Shown here piece by piece: positions 20,008-30,580 of a stretch of DNA of 64,000 nt. The notes under the pieces are model-generated. The model saw only the letters and a list, made by a program, of their open reading frames with translations. It was not told the DNA's origin and searched no databases. The translations under genes and the position numbers were made by a program. Every line of letters starts with the position of its first letter. Position 1 is the stretch's first letter. Source of the stretch: Plasmodiophora brassicae (Eukaryota; Endomyxa: Phytomyxea; Phytomyxea; Plasmodiophorida); contig CP145425.1 in NCBI GenBank assembly GCA_036867785.1, forward strand, positions 558,001 through 622,000. The letters are read 5' to 3'.

Positions 20008-21366
20008 CTACAGGGCGAAGAACATGGTGAGCGTTGCCGTTAGAAGGGCGGCGACCGCCATGCTGGGCTTCTCCCTGAAGGCGCTTATGGTTGCTGGCGG
20101 CGTTGTCGGCCTAGGGTTCTGCACGTTCCCGACCGACGTGGTCGGCGATGGCGTCGCCGGCGCGTGCCGACCACCGTCGATGACGACCGGCGCTGGTGTC
20201 GGTGCAGGCGTCGGCGGTGGTGGCTTCGAGACGACCGCTGGCGGGCCATTCCTGGCCGCACTGAGTCGACAGCAAGTCAGTTGCTGATCGAGCCCATCTG
20301 CTGCTCTGGGTCGGTTACCACGACACGTTCATCGACACCCATCGAGACGTCGCGTAGGTCGGGTAGATCTGGAGCAGCAACAGTCAGGACGACGACACGG
20401 CTGACAGACCGAAGGCAGGCTTACGCCATTCGGTGCCGACCCAGCCCACGTGCTCTCCAGGGACGTCTCCCAGGCTCCAAACGAGATGCGCGAGGGAGTC
20501 GATGGGAAGTCCTCGCCAGCGGCCGCTGCACTCGCCGCCGTCGACGTGTGCTGGACGACGCCGTCGATGGCTGTGCAGGGAATCGCTCAGTCCACAGCGG
20601 CACCAGGGTGATCTGCCAGGAGCCGACCCCAGGTGATGCGTTCGGCGTTCCAGTCGAGCGTGTACGTGTGGAAGTGCTTCGAGTTGTCGTCCGGCGTCCG
20701 CATCGTGTACCCGTTGATGTTGTGCCCGTTGGCGTCCAGCATCTGCGTGCCCTTGAAGTACCAGTTGGCGCCGACGTTGGTCGGGTCGGCGCCCGTGATC
20801 TCCAGGTCGATCTCGTCCAGCGCCGTCGACACGCTGATGAACGACGTGACGCAGGTCGGGACGCCCGTCGACGTGAACCGCGCCGAGAACGTCCCGTAGA
20901 GGAACGCCCGCGACGTCGACACGATCGTCCCGCTGCCGATCTTCCCGGGGCCGTCGCCCGGCACGACCTGCATGATCAGCTCGCCGGCCTCGTTCAAGAA
21001 GGGCGTCCCGCCCTCGACGATAAACTGGGACGACGGCCCCGGGACCGGGTTCGTATTGTACTCCTGCAGGCTGATGTGCTCGTTCTCCCTTGCAACCGCG
21101 TCGAGTCAGTCGTGTGTGTGGCGTTGCCTACGCGGCGTCATGGAGCGTACCAGTTGGAGAAATCGGTCGCCCAGTTGCAGGTCGGCCCATCAAACAGGCA
21201 TTGCGACCAGTCGGTGTTGCCCGGGTCTGCCAGCTGAGGTCAGGCGCTGGTGACGCAACGGGGGAGCGGCGGCGGGCGCCATACGATTGCAATAGATCGG
21301 GGCGATATCGGCCCCAGCGTGCCAAACGCAGACGACCCCGACGACGATCCAGACGATGGGTTGCAT
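20008..21366 (-). CDS. GPI-anchored GH16 (CRH-like) cell-wall transglycosylase
   Basis: Six exons (21366-21285, 21226-21151, 21088-20628, 20570-20425, 20368-20319, 20260-20008) give 355 aa with exact phase. Domain order: signal peptide (MQPIVWIVVGVVCVWHAGA); a Cys-containing lead (DWSQCLFDGPTCNW); the GH16 catalytic fold with FLYGTFSARF and the catalytic motif DEIDLE (nucleophile and acid Glu); NWYFKGTQ; HTYTLDWNAERITWAIDG; PSTPSRISFGAW; a Pro/Thr-rich stalk; and a C-terminal hydrophobic segment (MAVAALLTATLTMFFAL) fitting a GPI signal. Known family role: fungal CRH enzymes transfer chitin onto beta-glucan in walls. It points to a glucan- or chitin-containing coat. Confidence 0.92.
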
Positions 21367-21598
21367 TGTGTCTTTACAACGAAACGAGTACCGCTGTGAG
21401 AGGGGCGCGCGTGCCGCCAAAGGTGCTGCTGCCACGCGCCGTCCTGGCACGTGGCACCCAGCGTTCCATATGGGTGCCGGGCGCCTGCTGGTTCACGTCA
21501 GCTGTCTACTGCTTCCCTGCCGAATACAAACGAACTCGCGCCCGCCTGGGGGCGACTGGCGAGGCTGGCGGAAACCTCTGCTGTATAGACCCCATGTG

Positions 21599-24500
21599 TC
21601 ACTGTGCAACGCCAAGTTTCGCCTTGAACGCCTTCAGCATCTCCTGGTACGCCTTCTCAGCGGCGTCGTCGTCGGCGGCTTCACCGGCCGACCGGACGGG
21701 GGCGACGCCCTCGCCCGAGGCATCCTGTGCAGATACCGGGATCAGTCGGGCTCCACGTCTGGCACAGACGGGGATGACCGGGCACAACCTTAGCGGGTTC
21801 TTTCCTGTCCGAGCCGGCCATGGTGCCACCCGTTGTGCCATGCAGCTGTGCCCAGTACCGATCAGTAACCGATAGAGCGACGATGAAGGACGGGGCGGGA
21901 CCTGTTTGAAGTACAGGAACCGGGCGCTCTCCCTCTCGTAGAACGTGCGCATGATCTGGACCTCGTTCGAGAGCTTCGTGGTGAAGTTCGACGGCAACTG
22001 GACGATGTGTAGGTTGCCGCCGCTATCGCCAACAGCCAGGTAGGGGATCGGAAGCTGGTTCCCCGCCGGCCCGCTGCGACAGCGCGCGATCAGCAACGAC
22101 GAACCGACGGTACGGGGGAGGGAATCGCGGACGTGCCTATAGCGAACCGGGCGGAACTGGGCGTAGGAGATCTCGGTGGACGAGATCATCATCTCGGGCG
22201 CCGCCGGCTTATGCGACTGGTCGCACAGGTCCCAGATGTCCAGCGACCCGTTCGCCTTGGTCGTGATCACGACGCCCGGCCTGTTCGGGCACCAGACCGC
22301 CCCGGTCAGGTAGTCGGAGGCGCACCCGGAATGGAAGATCCTCTGCAACTGCTTCGTGGCGTCCACGATCCGGAACACGGTGAACGTCCAGTCCCCCACC
22401 GCCAGGATCAGGTCGGGGAAATCCGGCGACACCTGCACCGCATCGCTTCATGGCAACGAACATAACGTGTATGTGCAAACGGCCGCCCGACCTGCAACGT
22501 ATGGCACGACAGCGAATGGGCGTCGAAAATCGCCGACACGGCCACGTTCGTGTTGGACGCCTCCACGCCCGGTGGGATGTCCTGTTGACGCGGCCGCCGT
22601 TCAGCCCGGATGCGTTCCACAGGCGATTAAACGGGTTGGCGTACGTCGAGGGCGGCGTCCTTCTTGGGCAGCCAGGACCCTAGGGCGATGGCGCCGTTCT
22701 CGTTGACGAAGACGGCCGAGTTGCGCGCGTCCACCGCCAGGTGCATGCAGGTGGGGGCGAACCCGTTCAGGTCCAGCGTGAACACGGGCGTCCAGCGGAA
22801 GTCGCCCTACAACGCCCAGTTACACCCGATCGACGGTCAACGCGTGGCCCAGCGGTTACGTCGTTATCGTGCTGGTCCTGGGCGGTGACGTCGCCGCGAA
22901 CGTCCCAGAACAGGAGGTGGTCGTCCCCGGCCAGAGACGCGAACTGAACCGGGTACGGTTCGCTGCCGTTCGTCTTGAGGTCGCCGCGTTTCTGGACCTC
23001 GAACCCGGCCGGTAGCCATTGCAGGTCCTGGACGGGGCGACTGTGCGACCGCTCGGTGTACGACAGCAGGTGCGGGTCGATATGGGCGATCTGCTGCGCG
23101 CCGACGTGATCGCCATTGTCCAGGTCCAGGTCGCGTTGCGGATCGTTGCTCCTGGCGACCACGCGCCTGTTGTTCGTGTTCCACAGGACAACCTGGCCGT
23201 TGGCCAGGCCGCCGACCACGATGTTCGGCGACTTCGGGTTGAACCGGAACACGAAGACCTCGTCGGGCGCCTCCAGAATCATCTCCGGGTGGATGAGGTC
23301 GTTGAAGTTCCAGACGAGGACAGCGCTCGGCTGGGGCCTCCCCGCCATATCGACGCGCTGTGGCGAGAGCATCTCAGACGATGGCGTCCGTTGAGACGAG
23401 GAACGAACCTCGTCTTCCGATCCGCTTAGGGCGCAACTGACGGCCACCGATCCAGGTCGTTGCGGGTCCCAGTCAATGGCCGTTATTCGCCTGTTCTTCG
23501 AGTACGTCAGGTCGACGAACGTGTTGAAGAACCTGCCAGCGATGAGCATGGACGGTACGGACGGAGAGCGTCGCGCCGACCGACTTGACGTGTTCCGATT
23601 TCTGCCCCAGCGGCAGCTCGCCGTCGCCGCCGATGTCGAGGTCGTCGCCGAAAATGTCCACGGTGAGGTTCTGCTCGATGGCCATCTGGATGAGCGGGCG
23701 GGCGGTCTTCACGACCCGAAGCAGGTCGCCACTCTCCATCGCCTGCGCCCGATCCGCGTCGCTCATCTCCACGGCACTGTACAGCGTCGTGCTGTTCACC
23801 ATTCGGAAGTTGGACGCCTGTTGCCGGGGGGAATATTAGGGCGCGCGTCATATAGGACTGCGCGGCAGGCGGACCTGGACTGCCGCGTCCCGCGTCTGCT
23901 CAGCCGACTGGAACGCGCCGTCCAGGCAGGTCTTACGCAGGTCGTACGTCTTGTCGATCTGGCGGTTGCAGGAGATCACTTGCTTGTCCTTCTCGTCGAA
24001 GTTGTCGAACTGGTACTTGCCGCCAAAGTTCTTGCGCGCCTTCAGGAACTGGAAGGCGATCGGCGCCCGCTTCCGGCTGTACCGCCGCCGCTCACACCGT
24101 CATCCGCTGCACACCAGGGCCAACACGATGCCCACCGGACCTGCCTTCGACCCACTGCGAGTCGATCTCGGCGTCGCTGCCGAGGCTGTTCCAAGGTCGC
24201 GGCCGAAAGTCGGGCTCGACGTACGTAAGTAGTTTGATTTCGGCCAGGCGCTCCTGCTCTTCACGCTCTACGCGGGCCAGACGCTCTGCCTCGCTCTCCT
24301 GTGGCTCGCCCGTATCTCCGCCAGCCGACCCTGACCCTGTCGGGTCGAAATGCTTAACGAGCGCCTCGGACGCGGCCCAGAAGTAATTCTCGCCGTACTG
24401 CCCTGAGGCAAGCGTTCAGATCGACGGAACGATTGGGGCGCCGTGCGCCCTCCTAGACCGTTGTCGTCCTTGATAACAAGTATGGATGGTTGCGTCCAGG

Positions 24501-24770
24501 TGTGCACCCGATCGCGAACGGCGTGGAAGTCGCACATGAACCCCAGGGCGGTGCATTCCTCCTGGATGGCCTTTGTGTCAAAGTAGTGTTTGGCAACCTG
24601 AACCATCGGCCGTAAGTGTTGCAGGCTGTCTCGGAGACGTGCTGGGCATCCCGCACCGAGTGGCCAACGTCTTCGGACAGCTTCATGCCGTACTTGACCA
24701 GGCTCTTCTCCGGCAGGAAGACCGGGACGATGTCGGCCTCCATGGCGCCCAGGGCGTCCTCGTCCCCCAT
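21599..24770 (-). CDS. DNAI3: axonemal dynein intermediate chain, WDR63/DNAI3-like
   Basis: A WD-repeat protein of inner dynein arm I1 (IC140/WDR63 family), found in motile flagella. First exons resolved: 24770-24657, 24597-24459, 24402-24141, 24076-23875, 23817-23585 and 23532 onward, all in phase. Later exons are visible but some joins near 21.6-22.1 kb are uncertain. Landmarks: VPVFLPEKS near the start; RPRPWNSLGS; NFGGKYQFDNFDEKD; MVNSTTLYSAVEMSD; then WD blocks ITAIDWDPQRPG, VLVWNFND, FRFNPKSPNIVVGGLANGQV, LLFWDVRGD, LILAVGDWTFTVF, RPGVVITTKANGSLDIWDL and YLAVGDSGGNLHIVQL. An acidic C-terminal helix ends the protein. Introns are 52-64 bp where measured. Confidence 0.88.
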
Positions 24771-25022
24771 CGTCGTCGCGCTGGTCAGCGCCAACTACAA
24801 TCCGCTTGCTGTCACACGCGCGATCTGAAACCGTCAGGGGCCGCGTCGCGCGGGTGCTGACCGACCAGCCCCCTGATCCACTCGGTACCACCGCATGTTC
24901 ACACGTCTCCGAGGCACGGAGGACCCTTATTGCCAGCCTCGCAGGGCCACCAGGCTAGCTATTGGCGTTTGTCAGCCCCTGGCAATAGGTTGCACGGCCA
25001 TCGACGCGCTGCAAGCGAACCT

Positions 25023-25745
25023 TTAGTGAGAGCCGTTGCGCCTCCCGCCAGGCCCAGGCTGGAATAGGCTCGGGTCCTTGAGGAGCCTAGCGGCAGCTTC
25101 CTTGCACTCCTTCTGGTTCGTGATGTTCTCGGCGGCTTCGAAGAACTTGTCGATCCAGGACCCGCGATGGTACCCAGGGCAGATGGCGTACTGGTCGATG
25201 CCCGTCCTGAAGCTGAGGTCGGGCCCCGGGCGCTGCGCCGTCTTCCGATGCGTCGGTTTGTAATCGATCGCCGTCCGCGGTCGCGGTGTAATCACCAGGA
25301 TCGGCGACGCCTGCTTCGAGTGCACCTGGCTGAGCAGGAGCTTCATCTTCAGGTTGACGTCCAGCCGCTTCGACGTGCAGCATCGGATGTGCTCGACGTC
25401 GAACCTCTGCAGCTCCGCCGACCGCTCGTAGACGTGCTGCCGGAAGTCCCGCACGACCTGGTCGACCTTGAACTTGACCGACTCCGGTTCGGCGGCGTCG
25501 CCCGCCAACGGTTCCCGGTTATGGTTGACAACGACATACCAGTACGTCCGCTCTGCCCACAACAACCCGAGTCAGCACCGCGCTGCCCGCGTCACCGTTG
25601 CATGCGGACCCTCGACCGGGATCAGACGGACGGCGGATCGTACGCCACCGCGCCAGACCCGCGCCTGCAGCGCCGCCGACCCCGCCGCACGCGGGATGGG
25701 GCCGATCCCAACGCAGCGACAGACGTCGCCCACGGTGCGCTGCAT
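25023..25745 (-). CDS. crinkler-header-like protein, paralog 1 (221 aa)
   Basis: Two exons, 25745-25610 and 25552-25023, with a 57-bp intron in matching phase. The first exon encodes an Arg/Ala-rich leader. The second begins RTYWYVVVNHNREPL and continues with a DxVVRDFRQHV helix and a segment ending SPILVITPRP. A VWYVV start, a mid helix and an LVITPR-type end are shared with the protein at 26163-26612. This layout resembles the ubiquitin-like N-terminal header of Crinkler-type proteins (an LWCVV.. start and a late hydrophobic-Pro end), but there is no diagnostic motif and no recognisable C-terminal effector domain. Function unknown. Confidence 0.55.
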
Positions 25746-25868
25746 GACGTCGTCGGACGGCAGTCGGACAGAGGAGGGAGGGGGGCGCGCGCTTCACCAA
25801 AAAAAGATGCAGCGTGGTCGACCACGTCGACGCGGATTTGCACCGGCACGCCAAAAATGTCCCCCGAG

Positions 25869-25940
25869 TACCACAAGCGTGGATTGAACACGCGGCCTAC
25901 CGCTTACAAAGCGGGTGCGCTGCCACTGCGCCATTGTGGC
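25869..25940 (-). tRNA. tRNA-Thr (anticodon TGT)
   Basis: Read on the minus strand, 72 nt fold into a standard cloverleaf: acceptor GCCACAA with TTGTGGT (one terminal G-U pair); D-arm GCGC with GCGC containing box A TGGCGCAGTGG; anticodon loop TTTGTAA giving TGT; variable loop AGGCC; and T-arm GCGTG-TTCAATC-CACGC containing box B GTTCAATCC. The discriminator base is A. One C/T mismatch sits at the top of the anticodon stem. There is no intron and CCA is not encoded, as usual in eukaryotes. The gene lies between two paralogous protein genes. Confidence 0.88.
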
Positions 25941-26162
25941 TAGTATCGTCATCGTCACTGGGGGCGAACCGCCCCTCTTCAGAGGGCGAACGTTCGCGTG
26001 ATGACCGACTTGAGGACGTGTCGAGCCCCGAATCGGGGTCTGCCCCTCAAACCCGACCCATCCGGGTCCGTTCTCACATTGTAGCCAGTTTCTCGTTGCA
26101 GTTGCGCGCTGGCTGAGCCAGTTCGCTGATGCGTCTGTGGATACTTTAGGTTCATGATAGTT

Positions 26163-26612
26163 TCAAAACCAGCCGGGGTCGGGTTCACGCCGTATGGCCT
26201 CTTCCCGTTCCTTCCTGTCGCTCAGGGCGCAATCGACTTCGTCCAGCCATGACTTGCCGGTGGTGGCCCCATCGGTCCGAACCGCCGTCATGATCTCATC
26301 TTCATCCAGCGCGAACTGGTCGATAACGCCCTGGAACCCGGGTCGCCGGGCCCGCGGTGCGATCACCAGCAACGGCGAATCCGACGACGTCTCCAGCGTA
26401 TGCACCTTCACCGATTTCTTTAACGAGACATCCGGCATGCTCTTTGGAGCGCATCGCAGGTTGTCGACAAGAAACTTCTTCAGATGCTGGCACCGCGATC
26501 GTACCTCCCTTCTCAGCGTATCAACATCATCGTTCTCGTCCAGGACGAGCCCGACGGGACGAGCGCGCGGATCGAACGGTGTCAATCTGTGATCCAGAAC
26601 CACGTACCACAC
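26163..26612 (-). CDS. crinkler-header-like protein, paralog 2 (start unresolved)
   Basis: About 149 codons are clear, beginning [13 protein letters not shown], with a [14 protein letters not shown] helix and a segment ending LLVIAPRA, then an acidic tail with [14 protein letters not shown]. It aligns in layout and in several blocks with the protein at 25023-25745. No in-frame ATG exists at the visible 5' end, and a TTAG just upstream may be an acceptor, so the first exon probably lies near 26.65-26.7 kb. With the sister gene and the tRNA between them it suggests a local duplication. Confidence 0.5.
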   Translation of the reverse strand: MWYVVLDHRLTPFDPRARPVGLVLDENDDVDTLRREVRSRCQHLKKFLVDNLRCAPKSMPDVSLKKSVKVHTLETSSDSPLLVIAPRARRPGFQGVIDQFALDEDEIMTAVRTDGATTGKSWLDEVDCALSDRKEREEAIRREPDPGWF

Positions 26613-26853
26613 CGTGCAATCTAAGCATTACGCCAGTGAGCAAACCACCGAATACGCGGTCGAGCAGCGGAAACGTGCATTTAGGAGGTGGTCGACCTCG
26701 CGACCCGGACCACCGCCTGCTGGGCAGGCACGCGTTCGACCGGATCACGCGACGTACGTTCATCGTCATCCAGGTGGTTGCCATCGCGCGCCGGTGCGTT
26801 TACGCAGTCCGTGGTGGAGCTGCAGACCAAGCCCGTCGGCGCGCGTGATCGCC

Positions 26854-27420
26854 ATGTCGACCGCCGTCTCGGCCACGCTACGGTCCCGGTACGAGAACCT
26901 GACATCGGAGGAGAACCCGGTCGTGTTCTTCGACATCACGATCGGGTCGCACGAGGCCGGGCGCATCGTCATGGAGCTGTACGCCAACCAGGTGCCGCGC
27001 ACGTGCGAGAATTTCCGGCAGTTCTGCACGGGCGAGTTCAAGCGAACCGGTGTGCCCCAGGGGTACAAAGGCTGCCCGTTCCATCGGATCATCAAGGATT
27101 TCATGATCCAGGGCGGCGATTTCGTGGCCGGCGACGGGTCCGGCTGCACGTCGATCTACGGCGACAAGTTCGCCGACGAGTCGTTCGGCGGGCGGCACGA
27201 TTCCCCGTTCCTGCTGTCGATGGCGAACAGCGGCCCGAACTCGAACGGCTGCCAGTTCTTCATCCTAACGCAACCGAGCCCCTGGCTGGACAACAAGCAC
27301 GTCGTCTTCGGCAAGGTCATCGACGGGTTCCTGACCGTCCGCAAGATCGAGAACGTGCCGACCGGCAAGAGCAACCAGCCCACCGTCCCCGTCGTCGTCT
27401 CGCAATGCGGCCAAATGTAA
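26854..27420 (+). CDS. PPIH: cyclophilin H (peptidyl-prolyl isomerase)
   Basis: A single exon of 188 aa. The cyclophilin core is complete: [20 protein letters not shown], the active-site block [15 protein letters not shown] with catalytic Arg, [15 protein letters not shown], and [15 protein letters not shown]. The N-terminal NPVVFFD plus the ending VVVSQCGQM matches cyclophilin H (USA-CyP), which binds U4/U6 snRNP proteins in the tri-snRNP, rather than cyclophilin A. The ATG at 26854 was chosen because the preceding in-frame sequence is not conserved. The absence of introns contrasts with most neighbours. Confidence 0.95.
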   Translation: MSTAVSATLRSRYENLTSEENPVVFFDITIGSHEAGRIVMELYANQVPRTCENFRQFCTGEFKRTGVPQGYKGCPFHRIIKDFMIQGGDFVAGDGSGCTSIYGDKFADESFGGRHDSPFLLSMANSGPNSNGCQFFILTQPSPWLDNKHVVFGKVIDGFLTVRKIENVPTGKSNQPTVPVVVSQCGQM

Positions 27421-27459
27421 TAACGAAACCATATGCCATCGCGTGCCCGCTGCCGAAGC

Positions 27460-30101
27460 TTACGGTCGCTGCCCGCTCCCCAGCTTCACGTGCCAGGCGT
27501 CGGCCCAGCCTTTACTGGCCGACACCTTGCTCATGGACGACGACGCGTTGGACGGTGCCGGCGAGGCATCGCGCCGGTGGACTTGCGTTCGGGAAGGCGT
27601 TCGCATGCGCTCGGCGATGATCTGGTCGGGCGACCTGTACGCGTGCGAGCTGCGACGCTCGACGCTGCTGCGATGCCCTTCGACCTGCGACGAGTACGGG
27701 TGCTGCGCCTGCTGCTGGTGCCCGGCTTCGTAGACGGCGATCAGCTCCTGCACCGTCTGGCATGTCAGTCAGTGGGGACACATGAGGTCGCGCCCCGTGT
27801 GGACCTTCAGCGACCGGCCACCAGGGGCCGCCACACCGCTGGACACGGAATGGGCCAGGCTCTGCGCCACCGAGTAGACGGACGACACCGAATTCGCTGG
27901 GCTGGGCGCCCGGGCAGGTTCGACGGCGCGCGGCTGGTCCAGATCGCGAAGCAGTTCCGATCGCAACGACTTCTCGCTGCGCAGAACCTCGTCATCGTCG
28001 TACGTCTCCGCCTGCTGGGCAAACGCAGCGTTCTCGCGATCGTCCTCCTCAGTGGCCACGATGCTGCCCATCATCGAATCGTCCTTCTTCATGGACGACA
28101 CGGTCAGCGCGCCCTGAACGATGATGTCGGGGCGAACGGTCCGGCTCCGCCGAACGCCCTAGACGATGGCTGTCATTGCCCCGTCAACATGTGGACATTG
28201 CTCCCCAAGACATACGCTGTGTGAAGGGGGCGTATGCAACTCCGTCCTGTACTTGACGTGACGGGACCAGGCCTCCAGGAATTCGACCTGACATCGCGGG
28301 ACGTTACGAAACCATTTGGCCAGGCAGCGCGGGGCACTATAACGTACCGGGCCGAGCGACCGTTGCTGGAGCGTCAGGAATTCCTCAAGCCAACTGATAC
28401 GGAACAGCTGACGTTTCAGGTCCACTTCCTCTGCCAGGACGACGCTGACCTAGAGCAAGGATCAGTTCGCCCGTGTCGACGACTCATTCGCAGAGGAACC
28501 TTGGCCTGAGCACACTTCTTCAGGTCCGCCAGGGCTTGCTCCATCTTCCGAAGAATCTCGGCTTCGACCTCCTTCGTGTTGAGGTTGAGCGACATTAGCT
28601 TCTTGTCGAGGCCGTCCAGGTCTCGCATAATGTGCATCTGCTGTCGCCTCAGCAACCACGTACCTCGCAAACGAAGGCACTCGACACTGACCCTGCGCTC
28701 AGCCAGGAACGGGTCGCTCTTGCGCGATGCCATCAGAGCCAGGTCGTACGCCTCCCGGATTGCAGTGAGCTTATGGGTGCTCGCATCGCCAGCTGAATGG
28801 CTGCCAATCATTTTGCAGTGGATACAGACAGGGACCTGTTTGCCGATGAGGTCCCCAAACCCGCCGAATGGGAACGGCGACTGGGTACCTGGCAGAGGTG
28901 GCAGTAGTATGCGATGGTGTTGTCTGGATGGTAGACACAGGTGCCAAAGTCGGTCACTGGTTTCTGCACCACCACCACCACCAAACGTTAACGAGGAGGT
29001 TGCCCCGCGCCGATCCGAGGTACCTCAGAGATTGGGACCCGTCGATGTTTGCTGACCACTTTGTTGGTCGAATGAACTGCCCGATCACAACGTTCGCACA
29101 GGCTGTGCATGCCACACCGGTGAGCGACGCCGGCCGCATTTGTCGTACGAGACCCACATACCTGGCGTTATCCGCATGGCAGAACACGACGGCCGGGGCG
29201 GTTTCACAGGAGTTGCACACCTCCGCCTGCGATATCACGACCATTATCGCGCCTGACCCCGTACCACATCGCAGCGTCCGACCTTATTTCGCTGGTCGAA
29301 CGCTTTCACCTCGCAGGTCAGCACGTAGACGGGCAGGACCAGATCCGGGTCGCGAACGAGGAACCGCTGCTGCGTCATGCCCGCCACCGACGACACCGTC
29401 GTCTTCCTGGCCCGGTCCGCCTCTGCGCTTCGTATCAGTCCCCTCTGCTGCTGCTGGTATGTGACCGGTTTCCGTATACCATTGTCGTCAGCCAGGTCGG
29501 GGTTGATGGGCCCGTTGTGGATGAAGATGCTGTCGTACCCGTCGGGGACGACGACCTCCTCGCCCAGATCAATCCTGCCCTGGATGGCGGATGCCTCCAT
29601 GCACATGGACACGCCGACGCCGACATGGCACAGGATCAGCTGATGATGGGTGTTGCCCTCGGTGCCACGAGGAACGTCGACGGCGCCGTACGTGAACACG
29701 AGGCCCTTCTGGCCAACGACGAACCCTTTGTTGATGACGCCGCCCAACGTGTTCTGGCCGTCCAGCATGGACGCATCGACCCAGCACTCGACGACGTCCA
29801 GGCCGCGGGTCCGCTTCTGGAACCGCAGGTTCAGGTGCGGGTTGCTGACCGCCACGATGTCGCTGATCCGAGCACGCCTCGGCGAGCTCTGCATACTCAT
29901 CTGCAGCATGTACTCCACACGGGATCGCTCCTGCCGGCCGTGTCAGACACAGGCGGGTTGTCCAATGCGCGCCCGCCGGACCTCGCTCTCCAGCGGGAGG
30001 CGCGCCTCGGTGGAGATATCGATCGCCGGCCCATGCGATGCGGCGCGCGGCGACCCGACGCCGGCGCCGCCGACCTCGATCAGGTTGATGGCGACGTCCA
30101 T
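27460..30101 (-). CDS. PARP-like domain / double B-box / coiled-coil fusion protein
   Basis: Ten exons: 30101-29982, 29930-29283, 29226-29162, 29102-29024, 28963-28889, 28835-28500, 28449-28348, 28287-28216, 28158-27805, 27756-27460; 715 aa, all phases consistent. Residues about 40-255 resemble a PARP catalytic fold (SNPHLNLRF, GGVINKGF, LILCHVGVG, VVPDGYDSIF, FLVRDPDLVLPVYVL), but the HG and Tyr of the H-Y-E triad are not evident. Two B-boxes follow: CNSCETAPAVVFCHAD with SLCERCDRAVHSTNK, then CVYHPDNTIAYYCHLC with VPVCIHC. A coiled coil (EVEAEILRKMEQALADLKK) and a Ser-rich low-complexity tail end the protein. A second ATG at 30173 would extend the N-terminus. The 56-bp intron 29227-29282 joins the PARP-like and B-box parts. 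Confidence 0.8.
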
Positions 30102-30580
30102 TGCCAGATCTGCTGATCGTCCCAGGACCACGTGCGGGACCCGGCGTCCGGGCCACCCTGTCGCTATTGTCATTCCCCCATTCCCCAACCCTCACGAGAT
30201 GAACGTTGCTTGCAGCTCTTCGCGCGGTTTCGTCGTCTCTGATGAGGAAGGTTATAAAGCGAATAACGACAGGTGAGTGTTGTTGGCGGACAGCGCGGGG
30301 GCAGACAGGGCCTGTTTCGGCGGACGCGTGATTTGGCTCTTGCGTGGCCCGATGTGCTCCGTCGGTGGCAGTACCTACTGTACGGACATTCCTGTGCCGA
30401 CCGCCGAGCCGGAGCCACTTGGGTTCACTGCAGACAATTTTCTTGCGTCCGCGTGAACTGCATCGTGCGCGCGGTTTTGCTGGCGGTTCATCCGGGCGCA
30501 GCGCGTCGGAGCCAAACTGTGCGAACTGCGGCCCGGCCGACGGCGAGCCGAACGGCGGCAGCGCGCGTGGCAAACGCGTG

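Noticed and set aside
20164-21237. 357-codon plus-strand frame
   Set aside because: It is antisense to the six-exon GH16 gene, whose exons are supported by phase and catalytic motifs; the plus frame is Arg/Val-biased shadow.
24890-25000. Possible second tRNA or hairpin RNA
   Set aside because: Short complementary stretches (GCCAGCCTCGCAGGGCC, CTATTGGC) are present, but no box A/B spacing or cloverleaf could be formed.
26027-26046. GC-rich hairpin with CCCCGAATCGGGG
   Set aside because: It is a simple stem-loop without flanking gene or Pol III signals; chance is likely in GC-rich sequence.
28966-28984. Possible His- or Trp-rich coding run from a (GGT)n tract
   Set aside because: On the minus strand the run sits directly before an acceptor CAG and inside a 60-bp intron of the B-box gene, so it is spliced out.
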